The notes under the pieces were generated by a model. It was given only the letters and a program-made list of their open reading frames with translations, did not search any database and had not been told where the DNA came from. DNA of 6,014 nt from a bacterium. GTDB taxonomy: Bacteria; SZUA-182; SZUA-191. Both the position numbers and the translations under genes were made by a program. Shown piece after piece: positions 1 through 5,777 of this stretch. Location: the NCBI GenBank assembly GCA_003230535.1, contig QIEW01000454.1, positions 1-6,014 on the forward strand, in the 5' to 3' direction. Numbering within the stretch: the first letter of the stretch is position 1; each line of letters starts with the position of its first letter.

Positions 1-2
1 AA

Positions 3-110
3 GAAGATACATATGGGTCTGTGATCGGCACCAGTATTATAGAAGCGGAGGCGGCCGCTGGATCCATTTCCCTTACAATATCACTTATTAACAGTCTCTT
101 ACAACCCTGA
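3..110 (+). CDS. C-terminal end of an unidentified protein (partial)
   Basis: An open frame enters from the left edge and ends at a TGA at 108-110, giving 35 residues. They begin EDTYGSVIGTSIIEAEAAAG and continue into a stretch rich in Ser, Ile and Leu that ends SLLQP. The composition (Ala/Glu-rich helix, then an amphipathic Ile/Leu/Ser segment) looks like protein, and the codons resemble the GC-richer genes downstream. The other two plus frames also stay open for a while: one stops at 22-24, the other near 90. The choice of frame therefore rests on composition alone. I do not recognise the family. If real, the gene ends about 390 bases before the next gene, with hairpins in between, so the two are probably not one transcript. 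Confidence 0.35.
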   Translation, partial: EDTYGSVIGTSIIEAEAAAGSISLTISLINSLLQP

Positions 111-193
111 TTATTTTATAAAAGCCCCCCCAGCCCACCGGCCTTCGACTTTCACTCTTATCCTGAGTTGCCCTCAGACAGGTAATGATAAAA

Positions 194-230
194 GGGAGAG
201 GTGTCCCCTTTTTTCAAAAAGGTTTTCTTC
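194..230 (+). terminator. Weak terminator-like hairpin
   Basis: CC plus a run of six T's (207-214) faces five A's plus GG (216-222), leaving a very tight loop. TTTTCTTC follows directly. A second, competing stem pairs GGGA (194-197) with TCCC (204-207). The position, about 100 bases after the partial gene at the left edge, fits an intrinsic terminator for that gene. The stem is mostly A-T pairs, so efficiency is doubtful. Confidence 0.35.
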
Positions 231-269
231 AATAACCGGTTCTTTGGATTAATCGGGACAAATAAAATG

Positions 270-284
270 TTGCTGTTTCAGCAA
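270..284. repeat. Perfect 6-base palindrome, possible operator
   Basis: TTGCTG and CAGCAA are exact reverse complements separated by TTT. The site lies about 64 bases upstream of the -35 element of the candidate desulfurase promoter. It could be a dimeric regulator site, but a 6-base palindrome also arises by chance in a region this size. Confidence 0.3.
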
Positions 285-347
285 ATATACTTCTTTTATA
301 GTAACGGCAGGCATTACTGTCCCGTCTAGTATTTTGCCGGAGCAGGG

Positions 348-377
348 TTTACAGTAACCAAATGATTATGTTATATT
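348..377 (+). promoter_or_regulatory. Sigma-70-type promoter for the desulfurase gene
   Basis: TTTACA (348-353; five of six matches to TTGACA) is followed after 18 bases by TATATT (372-377; five of six matches to TATAAT). A TGN extended -10 dinucleotide sits at 369-370. Transcription would start near 384-386, giving a leader of about 120 bases. The -35 hexamer overlaps the right arm of an inverted repeat (351-357), and the start point falls inside the left arm of another (380-388), so both could act in control. Confidence 0.55.
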
Positions 378-379
378 AA

Positions 380-436
380 GCCGACAATAGTCAAGGGGTT
401 AGAAGGTTCTGGCGCTTGAGTCCAATGATTGTCGGC
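380..436 (+). repeat. 9-base inverted repeat with nested stems at the transcription start
   Basis: GCCGACAAT (380-388) is the exact reverse complement of ATTGTCGGC (428-436). Inside lie TCAAG (391-395) against CTTGA (415-419) and AGAA (401-404) against TTCT (407-410), so the strand could fold into a stacked hairpin of about 57 bases. The promoter at 348-377 would start transcription inside the left arm, so the full outer stem might exist only on DNA or on transcripts that begin farther upstream. Confidence 0.45.
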
Positions 437-452
437 AACTTGTTAAGCCCGG

Positions 453-484
453 AATACTTATTATGATTGTAATGGGTGAGTATT
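453..484 (+). promoter_or_regulatory. Leader stem-loop just before the ribosome binding site
   Basis: AATACTTA (453-460) pairs with TGAGTATT (477-484) over eight positions including one G-T wobble, with a 16-base loop. It ends about eight bases before the ribosome binding site AGGGGGGAT (492-500). It could influence translation or mRNA stability. The stem is A-T rich and its effect is unknown. Confidence 0.3.
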
Positions 485-503
485 AGCCTCAAGGGGGGAT
501 AAA

Positions 504-1664
504 ATGATTTATTTTGATAATGCGGCGACCAGTTGGCCTAAACCCGAGGCCGTCTATAAAGCAATGGATCACTGTATGCGGCAGATAGGGGCAAATCCCG
601 GCCGCTCCGGACACAAATTGTCGGTGGAAGCCGAACGGGTCATATTAAATGCCCGGGACGCACTGGCGGAGTTATTGGCTGTCTCTGATTCTTCCCGGAT
701 TATCTTTGCGTTTAACGCTACTGACGCCTTAAATCTAGGTATAAAATGTATATTGCGTCCCGGTGACCATGTCATCACCACGTCGTTTGAGCATAACTCC
801 GTCATTAGACCTTTAAGACACTTGGAACGCTCAGGGCGTATCGAGCTGACAGTGGTCGGATGTACGCCGGAAGGTTTCCTGGAGGCAAAAGATATCGAAA
901 GGGAGATAAGACCCGCTACCCGTCTGGTGGCGATTACTCATGCCTCCAATGTCACCGGAACCTTAATGCCGGTCGCTGAGGTGGGAGACATCCTGGAAAA
1001 ATATGACCAGGTGTTTTATCTGATAGATGCCGCTCAAACTATCGGCATCATCCCCATGACTGCCGATGAGCTCAAAGCGGATATGATAGCCTTCCCGGGG
1101 CATAAAGGATTGCTCGGCCCGCAGGGAACCGGCGGACTGTACCTGCGGGAGGGATTGGAGGAGATTATGCCCAGCCTGAAAGAGGGGGGGACGGGAAGTC
1201 TGTCCGAAAAGGAATATCACCCTGATTTTCTGCCTGATAAATATGAGAGCGGAACCAAAAACACGCCTGGCTTGGCCGGTTTGGGAGCAGCCATGGAATT
1301 TCTGGAACAGACCGGCATTGAGAAAATCCATCGCCATGAGCAGAACCTTACCGGGAGACTGCTGGCCGGCCTGGAAGGGATAGAAAAAGTTAACATCTAC
1401 GGTCCCAAAGACCCTGGGCGGCAAATGGCGGTAGTCTCCATTAATATTGATGGGTTACTTTCCAATGAGGTGGGCTTCATGCTGGATCAAGAGTATGAGA
1501 TTATGACCCGCGTCGGGCTCCATTGCGCGCCCTTAGCACATCGTACCATCGGTACCGCGCCTTCCGGCACCGTCCGCCTCAGTATGGGCTGCTTCAATAC
1601 TCCCGACGAGGTGGATTACGTCTGCCGGGCTGTCCGGGAAATTGCCAAGAAGTCGGCGGTGTAG
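504..1664 (+). CDS. Cysteine desulfurase / selenocysteine lyase family PLP enzyme (class V aminotransferase)
   Basis: A cytosolic, PLP-dependent enzyme of 386 residues, full length for the family. It is predicted to remove sulfur from cysteine (or selenium from selenocysteine) to give alanine and an enzyme-bound persulfide or selenide. The N-terminus has the class V hallmark YFDNAATSWPKPEAV, then GRSGH. The expected active-site residues are present: His146 in ITHASN stacking on PLP, Asp175 in LIDAAQ, the Schiff-base Lys201 in FPGHKGLLGPQGTGG, and the catalytic Cys341 in VGLHCAPLAH. The C-terminal GTVRLSMGCFNTPDEVD block is also typical. The overall pattern best fits the subfamily typified by Enterococcus EF2568 rather than housekeeping IscS or SufS, and no scaffold gene (IscU/SufU) lies beside it. 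The ATG at 504 is preceded by a strong site, AGGGGGGAT (492-500). Substrate preference (S or Se) cannot be decided from sequence. Confidence 0.93.
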   Translation: MIYFDNAATSWPKPEAVYKAMDHCMRQIGANPGRSGHKLSVEAERVILNARDALAELLAVSDSSRIIFAFNATDALNLGIKCILRPGDHVITTSFEHNSVIRPLRHLERSGRIELTVVGCTPEGFLEAKDIEREIRPATRLVAITHASNVTGTLMPVAEVGDILEKYDQVFYLIDAAQTIGIIPMTADELKADMIAFPGHKGLLGPQGTGGLYLREGLEEIMPSLKEGGTGSLSEKEYHPDFLPDKYESGTKNTPGLAGLGAAMEFLEQTGIEKIHRHEQNLTGRLLAGLEGIEKVNIYGPKDPGRQMAVVSINIDGLLSNEVGFMLDQEYEIMTRVGLHCAPLAHRTIGTAPSGTVRLSMGCFNTPDEVDYVCRAVREIAKKSAV

Positions 1665-1707
1665 GGCTGGGACTTGCCAATCCACGCTATGAACATGGAG
1701 GTAGGAA

Positions 1708-1791
1708 ATGAACCCTAGAATTAACATTAACCCCCAGGTTTGCGGTGGGGAACCCTGTATCAAGGACACCCGCATCCCAGTGCTGGGGTAG
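1708..1791 (+). pseudogene. Truncated DUF433 antitoxin-like gene (N-terminal stub)
   Basis: ATG at 1708, six bases after a good GGAGG (1697-1701), opens a 27-codon frame ending in TAG at 1789-1791. The peptide reads INPQVCGGEPCIKDTRIPVL after the first few residues. This closely matches the start of DUF433 proteins, which typically show I-x-P-x-V-C-G-G-x-P-x-I-x-x-T-R-I-P-V. Full-length members run to about 70-80 residues with a helical C-terminus, and many are antitoxins beside DUF5615 PIN-like toxins. Here the similarity ends at the stop, and neither the same frame past it nor the other plus frames restore the family pattern. No toxin gene follows. It reads as a remnant cut off by insertion or deletion near 1790. 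The alternative, a functional 27-residue peptide, is unlikely but cannot be excluded because the ribosome binding site is intact. Confidence 0.7.
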
Positions 1792-1949
1792 AGGATGAAG
1801 AGGTATATAAACTCGATCTCCATAGGTTCTTCAGCCCACGCAAGACAATTCTGTCCTGCCGAGTTGGTACCACGAAGTCAAGCCCCTACATTATTTATAT
1901 TTTCCTGATCCAATGGCAAAAAGCTACACAGGTAATGGAGTGAAATAAA

Positions 1950-2888
1950 ATGCCATTATTTTCAATTCAAAAAGGAAGGCTGAGATTTATTGAAGAACAA
2001 CCGTTTAGACTAGAAAAAGATATACACAATTTATGTGAAAATAATCTAGCTGAAATTTTTGATTTAGAATTTGTCCGATCTGAATTTACTCTAAACAATT
2101 TTCGTATTGACACACTTGCGTTTGATACTAAATCAAGGTCGTTTGTGATTATAGAATATAAAAGAGATAGGAATTTCAGCGTCATTGACCAAGGATATGC
2201 TTATTTGTCCTTGATGCTTAATAATAAAGCAGATTTTATTTTAGAATATAATGAGAATTGCCAGAATAGGCTAAAGCGAAGCGATGTTGATTGGTCCCAA
2301 TCAAAAGTTATTTTTGTATCTCCTTCTTTTACCGACTACCAAAGAGAAGCTATTAACTTTAAAGACTTGCCTATCGAACTCTGGGAGGTAAAAAGATACT
2401 CAAATCAGACGGTCAATTTTATTCGTTTACAAACCTCAGGAGCAACAGAGTCTATTAAGACAATATCCAAACAGACTGAAGCTATTGAAAGTGTTAGTAA
2501 GGAAATAAAGGTCTATGCTGAAGATGAGCATTTAAGCAGAGCTTCGGAGGGAATAAAAGAGTTATATAAGAAATTTAAAGCTGCTATTTTAAACTTAACT
2601 GACGATATTACTCTTAAACCAACGAAATGGTATGTTGGATTTATTGTAAAAAATAATATAGCGGATATTTGTATACAAAAGAATGCGCTAAAAATCTGGA
2701 TTAACCTTAGAAAAGGCGAATTAGATGATCCAAAAGAGGTGGCACGGGATGTTTCAACTATTGGCCATTGGGGAAGCGGTGATTACGAATTGCAGGTTGG
2801 CGATGATGACAACCTGGAATACATAATGAGCCTTATTAAACAATCTTATAAGAAGAATGCTAAAGGTGGGAAACTAATCAGCAGATAG
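1950..2888 (+). CDS. PD-(D/E)XK nuclease-like protein with C-terminal DUF5655 domain
   Basis: A protein of 312 residues without signal peptide or membrane segments, so cytosolic. Residues about 1-160 look like a NucS/restriction-type nuclease fold: an acidic N-terminal helix (Glu30, Glu35), Asp54 in FRIDTLAFD, then Glu69-Tyr-Lys71 in FVIIEYKRD. This is the D-x14-E-x-K spacing of the PD-(D/E)XK superfamily. A charged helical linker (about 165-205) leads to a DUF5655 domain (about 203-300) with LYKKFKAAIL, KWYVGFIV and the conserved GHWGSGDYEL. The same architecture has been labelled 'predicted transport protein' in databases, but nothing here suggests transport. Function is unknown; DNA cleavage or nucleic-acid handling in defence is an inference. 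GGAGTG (1937-1942) sits seven bases before the ATG. The gene is far more AT-rich than its neighbours and favours A/T-ending codons (TTA, ATA, AGA), which suggests horizontal transfer. It lies beside a broken DUF433 gene and a dispersed repeat. Confidence 0.85.
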   Translation: MPLFSIQKGRLRFIEEQPFRLEKDIHNLCENNLAEIFDLEFVRSEFTLNNFRIDTLAFDTKSRSFVIIEYKRDRNFSVIDQGYAYLSLMLNNKADFILEYNENCQNRLKRSDVDWSQSKVIFVSPSFTDYQREAINFKDLPIELWEVKRYSNQTVNFIRLQTSGATESIKTISKQTEAIESVSKEIKVYAEDEHLSRASEGIKELYKKFKAAILNLTDDITLKPTKWYVGFIVKNNIADICIQKNALKIWINLRKGELDDPKEVARDVSTIGHWGSGDYELQVGDDDNLEYIMSLIKQSYKKNAKGGKLISR

Positions 2889-2895
2889 CATCAGT

Positions 2896-2930
2896 TGGTA
2901 GGTTGGGCTGAGCTTGCGAAACCCAACAAT
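2896..2930. repeat. Dispersed GTTGGG/CCCAAC intergenic repeat
   Basis: GTTGGG (2902-2907) and CCCAAC (2922-2927) are exact reverse complements around CTGAGCTTGCGAAA. The arrangement TAGGTTGGG-CTGAGC-GCGAAACCCAACA resembles a widespread family of bacterial intergenic hairpins, in which GGTTGGGTTGAGC and GCGAAACCCAACC flank a short loop. It starts 13 bases after the stop of the nuclease-like gene. It lacks a following T-run right at the stem, so it is a mobile-type repeat more than a classic terminator. Confidence 0.6.
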
Positions 2931-2947
2931 TATCAACCCTTTATTTT

Positions 2948-2967
2948 TCTATATGAATATCTATATG
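2948..2967. promoter_or_regulatory. Paired TCTATATG repeats upstream of wtpA, possible operator
   Basis: TCTATATG occurs twice (2948-2955 and 2960-2967), separated by AATA, a 12-base period. The pair lies 37-56 bases ahead of the wtpA start, where a promoter or operator is expected. Oxyanion regulators of the ModE family bind TATAT-containing half-sites, but those are usually inverted, whereas these are direct. No matching -35/-10 pair stands out; TATATG (2962-2967) and TATAAG (2984-2989) are possible -10 elements only. Confidence 0.35.
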
Positions 2968-3003
2968 TTTGATTGCAACTTGGTATAAGTCAGCGGGAGT
3001 ATT

Positions 3004-3936
3004 ATGAAGTGGTTGTTACCTTTATTGTGTGTGTTATTGTGGGCCGGGCCTGTCCAGGGAGGGGAACTGTCCGGGGAGTTGATCATTTTTCAGGCGGGCT
3101 CCTTGGCGATACCTTTTCAGGAAATGGCGCAAGCCTTCAACCGGAAACATCCTCGGGTGAACATCCTCAGGGAGTCTGCCGGTTCGCGCCAATGCGCCAG
3201 GAAAGTGACTGATCTTGACCGGGCTTGCGACGTTGTGGCCGTGGCGGATTACACAGTAATTGAGGAGCTGCTGATTCCGGAGCGCGCCGATTGGAATATA
3301 AGTTTTGCCACCAATGAAATGGCGATCATGTACAGAAAAGACAGCCCCCTCGCCGATGAGATAAACGGTGAAAACTGGCCCCGCATACTCCTGCGGGAAG
3401 GGGTTGAATACGGCCATTCCGACCCGAATTCCGACCCTTGCGGCTATCGTTCCCTATTAGTCTGGCAGCTGGCGGAAGCCTATTACAAAACACCCAACCT
3501 CTATCGGAAGCTGGCCCGGAACTGCCCTAAGCGTAATATACGGGCGAAAGAGACAGACCTTATCGCCCTACTGGAGGTAGGCGAGCTGGACTATCTTTTT
3601 ATTTACCGCTCGGTATGCGAGCAGCACCGGATGCCGTATGTAGTCCTGCCTGATCAAATAAACCTGAAATCAGCTGAATATTCGGATTTTTATAACCGGG
3701 CTTCGATCAAGGTAACCGGGAAAAAGCCGGGCGAGTGGCTGAAAAAAAGGGGGGAGCCGATGGTCTACGGCATTACTATTCCCCGAAATGCCCCCCATCC
3801 GGAGGCAGCCGTATCTTTCGTCAAATTCGTAATCTCAGCGGAGGGGCAGGCTGTGATGACCAAAAACGGCCAGCCGCCCATCGTACCGGTTGTAGTTACC
3901 GGCAATAGGGATAAATTGCCGGCAAAGCTCAGATAA
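3004..3936 (+). CDS. wtpA: Tungstate/molybdate ABC transporter substrate-binding protein (WtpA type)
   Basis: A 310-residue extracytoplasmic binding protein that captures tungstate or molybdate for the permease encoded next. Residues 1-20 form a signal peptide: Lys2, a hydrophobic core, then a small-residue cleavage region around PVQGG. The only cysteine there (Cys9) is inside the core and does not form a lipobox, so the protein would be released, not lipid-anchored. The mature part starts GELIIFQAGSLAIPFQEMAQ, as in WtpA/ModA, and continues with ESAGSRQCARKVTDL, DVVAVADY and the diagnostic HSDPNSDPCGYRSLLVWQLA (138-157). LDYLFIYRSVCEQH (195-208) and the C-terminal PEAAVSFVKFVISAEGQAVM are also family blocks. 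Asp140 or Asp144 is a likely oxyanion ligand, by analogy with archaeal WtpA. The ATG at 3004 follows GGGAG (2995-2999) at short but usable spacing. The alternative TupA family is less likely because the WtpA-type SDPNSDPCGYRS block is present. Confidence 0.92.
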   Translation: MKWLLPLLCVLLWAGPVQGGELSGELIIFQAGSLAIPFQEMAQAFNRKHPRVNILRESAGSRQCARKVTDLDRACDVVAVADYTVIEELLIPERADWNISFATNEMAIMYRKDSPLADEINGENWPRILLREGVEYGHSDPNSDPCGYRSLLVWQLAEAYYKTPNLYRKLARNCPKRNIRAKETDLIALLEVGELDYLFIYRSVCEQHRMPYVVLPDQINLKSAEYSDFYNRASIKVTGKKPGEWLKKRGEPMVYGITIPRNAPHPEAAVSFVKFVISAEGQAVMTKNGQPPIVPVVVTGNRDKLPAKLR

Positions 3937-4718
3937 TGGTTATGAAACCGGCTGGGTTTACTATTATTTTCAGCCTGTTGGGAAGCGTTATTGTTTTGTT
4001 GATTGTGCTTCCCCTGCTGAAGATGACACTGTTCGGAGATCCCGCTATTATCCTGGAGACCGTTCAGGATAGAGATGTGATTGAAGCTATCTGGTTAAGC
4101 TTGCGGGCATCCTTATATGCCACGCTCTTTTGCCTCATCTTTGGTATCCCCTTGGCCTATATTCTTGCCCGACACGATTTTGCGGGACGGCGGCTTATTG
4201 AAGGGCTGATAGACCTCCCCATTATGGTGCCGCATACGGCGGCCGGTATTGCTTTGCTTACCGTTTTCGGGAAAAAGTTTTTTGCCGGACAACTGTTCAG
4301 CAAACTGGGCATTGGCTTTGTGGGCCGTTTACCTGGAATTGTAGTCGCCATGTCCTTTGTCAGTCTGCCATTTTTAGTAAATTCCGCCAAAGACGGTTTT
4401 CGCTCTATAGACCCCAGGCTGGAGAATATATCACGCACCCTAGGGGCTAGTCCCTGGAGAACATTTTGGGAGATTACCCTGCCGCTTTCTTATCGTCATA
4501 TTTTGTCCGGAGCTATTATGATGTGGGCCAGGGGCATCTCGGAATTTGGCGCCGTAGTCATCCTGGCCTACCACCCCATGGTGGCGCCGGTATTGATCTT
4601 TGAGCGTTTCAATGCTTACGGGCTAAAATACTCGCGCCCTGTGGCGGTGGTTTTGGTCCTCATCTGCCTTATCATTTTTGTCGCTTTACGCGGTCTGGCC
4701 AAGCGGGAGCGCTCATGA
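3936..4718 (+). CDS. wtpB: Tungstate/molybdate ABC transporter permease (WtpB/ModB type)
   Basis: A 260-residue inner-membrane permease that would form the homodimeric channel for the oxyanion delivered by WtpA. Hydrophobic segments appear near residues 8-30, 53-77, 92-110, 132-150, 188-212 and 234-252, the six-helix layout of the family. The cytoplasmic EAA-type loop that contacts the ATPase is at about 160-185: ENISRTLGASPWRTFWEITL, with the conserved Gly170. IPLAYILARHDFAGR and LPIMVPHTAAGIALL are characteristic of ModB/WtpB/CysT-type permeases. Its ATG shares one base with the TAA of wtpA (TAATG) and has no strong ribosome binding site of its own, so translation is probably coupled to wtpA. 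A second ATG two codons later (3942) is an alternative start. The stop overlaps the wtpC start by four bases. Confidence 0.92.
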   Translation: MVMKPAGFTIIFSLLGSVIVLLIVLPLLKMTLFGDPAIILETVQDRDVIEAIWLSLRASLYATLFCLIFGIPLAYILARHDFAGRRLIEGLIDLPIMVPHTAAGIALLTVFGKKFFAGQLFSKLGIGFVGRLPGIVVAMSFVSLPFLVNSAKDGFRSIDPRLENISRTLGASPWRTFWEITLPLSYRHILSGAIMMWARGISEFGAVVILAYHPMVAPVLIFERFNAYGLKYSRPVAVVLVLICLIIFVALRGLAKRERS

Positions 4719-5770
4719 TTGAGTTGGCGGGGTTAGGAGCAAATTTTGCCGGATTCAATTTAGAGGATATTAATCTTTGCATCGGGGCGGGGGAGTATTT
4801 TGTATTACTAGGACCCACGGGCGCGGGTAAAACCTTGCTGCTCGAATCCATTGCCGGACTTTACAACATTGATACCGGCCATATCTACATAAAAGGGAAA
4901 GATGTTACCAGATTGTCTCCGGAGTGTCGTCAGGTCGGGATTGTCTACCAGGATTATGCCCTCTTTCCGCATATGGATGTTGAGGAGAACATAGCCTATG
5001 GCCTTAAGCAAAAGGGGACGCCTCGCCAGGAACGAAAAGAACTGGTCAGCAATATGGCTGATTTTTTGGAAGTTACGCACCTGCTTACCAGATACCCCAA
5101 AAATCTCTCCGGTGGTGAAAAGCAGCGCACCGCCCTGGCCCGCGCTCTGGTAGTTGAACCTGAGATACTGCTGCTGGATGAGCCGTCATCCGCCCTGGAT
5201 GGTCAAACCAAAAAAAAGTTGCACCGGGAACTCCGGCGCATCCATAAAGAATTGCACAAAACCGTCCTCCATATAACCCATGACCTGGAAGAAGCTTTGT
5301 CTTTGGGCGACCGCATCGGTATCATGGAGCATGGCAGAGTTATTCAGGTCGGCTCGCCGCAAGAGATTTTCCGCAAACCGGTCAATCAGTTTGTGGCCCA
5401 GTTTTTCTGCCATGACAATATTTTTCGCTGCCAGGTACAGAATAAAGAGGGAAAAATGAAAATCACGGTGGAAACAGTCGAGTTTTCTATCTCATCAGAA
5501 AATATCTGCGATGGCGAGGAGGGTTTTTTGCTCATTCCGGCAGAAGGAATAATTCTATCGGCGGAACCTATAAAATCCAGCGCCCGTAATTTATTCTGCG
5601 GCCCGGTAACCGCTACCAAAAACATGGGCGCCATAACGGATGTCACCTTAGACATAGGCATCCCGCTTGTGGCCAAAATAACTGCCAGTTCAGCCGAAGA
5701 CATGGGGATAAAAATCGGCGATAAGTTGTTTGCCGCCTTTAAAGCCACCAGCTTACATTTTTTCAGCTAA
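4715..5770 (+). CDS. wtpC: Tungstate/molybdate ABC transporter ATP-binding protein (WtpC/ModC type)
   Basis: A 351-residue cytoplasmic ATPase that powers the WtpAB importer. All nucleotide-binding motifs are intact: Walker A GPTGAGKT (33-40), Q-loop Gln79 in VYQDYALFPH, signature LSGGE (131-135), Walker B ILLLDEP (151-157) with catalytic Glu156, D-loop SALD (159-162), and switch His189 in HITHD. Residues about 215-285 link to a C-terminal TOBE/Mop-like region (about 286-350), with SARNLFCGPVTATKNMG and GIPLVAKITASSAEDMGIKIGDKLFAAFKATSLH. In ModC proteins this domain can bind the oxyanion and inhibit transport when cellular stores are full; whether it does so here is inferred. GGGAG (4705-4709) sits five bases before the ATG, which overlaps the wtpB stop as ATGA. 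Sequence alone does not separate it from other CysA/PotA-like ATPases as firmly as its gene neighbours do. Confidence 0.92.
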   Translation: MIELAGLGANFAGFNLEDINLCIGAGEYFVLLGPTGAGKTLLLESIAGLYNIDTGHIYIKGKDVTRLSPECRQVGIVYQDYALFPHMDVEENIAYGLKQKGTPRQERKELVSNMADFLEVTHLLTRYPKNLSGGEKQRTALARALVVEPEILLLDEPSSALDGQTKKKLHRELRRIHKELHKTVLHITHDLEEALSLGDRIGIMEHGRVIQVGSPQEIFRKPVNQFVAQFFCHDNIFRCQVQNKEGKMKITVETVEFSISSENICDGEEGFLLIPAEGIILSAEPIKSSARNLFCGPVTATKNMGAITDVTLDIGIPLVAKITASSAEDMGIKIGDKLFAAFKATSLHFFS

Positions 5771-5777
5771 GGCTCTG

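Larger units (their letters stand above)
111..503. other. Non-coding interval ahead of the desulfurase gene
   Basis: These 393 bases contain no convincing gene on either strand. They hold a C-rich run (125-131), a short stem CTGAG/CTCAG (163-177), and a T/A-rich hairpin followed by T's (207-230). They also hold the perfect palindrome TTGCTG-ttt-CAGCAA (270-284), an inverted repeat around the -35 element (314-357), a promoter (348-377), a 9-base inverted repeat at the likely transcription start (380-436), and a stem just before the ribosome binding site (453-484). No riboswitch class was recognised in the layout of these elements. Confidence 0.6.

Noticed and set aside
10-65. Cluster of CATATG, GCGGCCGC and GGATCC sites resembling a cloning-vector junction
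   Set aside because: The sequence around them is not a recognisable vector polylinker, and an open frame with plausible protein composition runs straight through all three sites, so natural sequence is the simpler explanation.
201-329. A 42-codon plus-strand frame beginning with GTG after a purine-rich GGGAGAGG
   Set aside because: The purine run abuts the GTG with too little spacing, the peptide is dominated by Phe and Asn from T/A-rich DNA, and the frame overlaps the hairpin and palindrome; it looks like chance.
380-500. A molybdenum-cofactor or other known riboswitch ahead of the desulfurase
   Set aside because: Stems are present, but I could not match conserved loop sequences of any known class, so only the inverted repeats are reported.
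963-1424. Long minus-strand open frame inside the desulfurase gene
   Set aside because: It is antisense to a gene with all its catalytic residues intact, and its translation has no recognisable motif; it is a by-product of codon bias. The minus-strand frames inside wtpA, wtpB and wtpC are rejected for the same reason.
1864-1901. TTGGTA and TATATT as a promoter for the nuclease-like gene
   Set aside because: The spacer would be 26 bases, far outside the usable range, and no better -35 element fits TATATT.
1740-1943. A 67-codon plus-strand frame overlapping the DUF433 stub, considered as its frameshifted continuation
   Set aside because: The translation has no DUF433 C-terminal features, there is no ribosome binding site at its ATG, and its composition is not protein-like.
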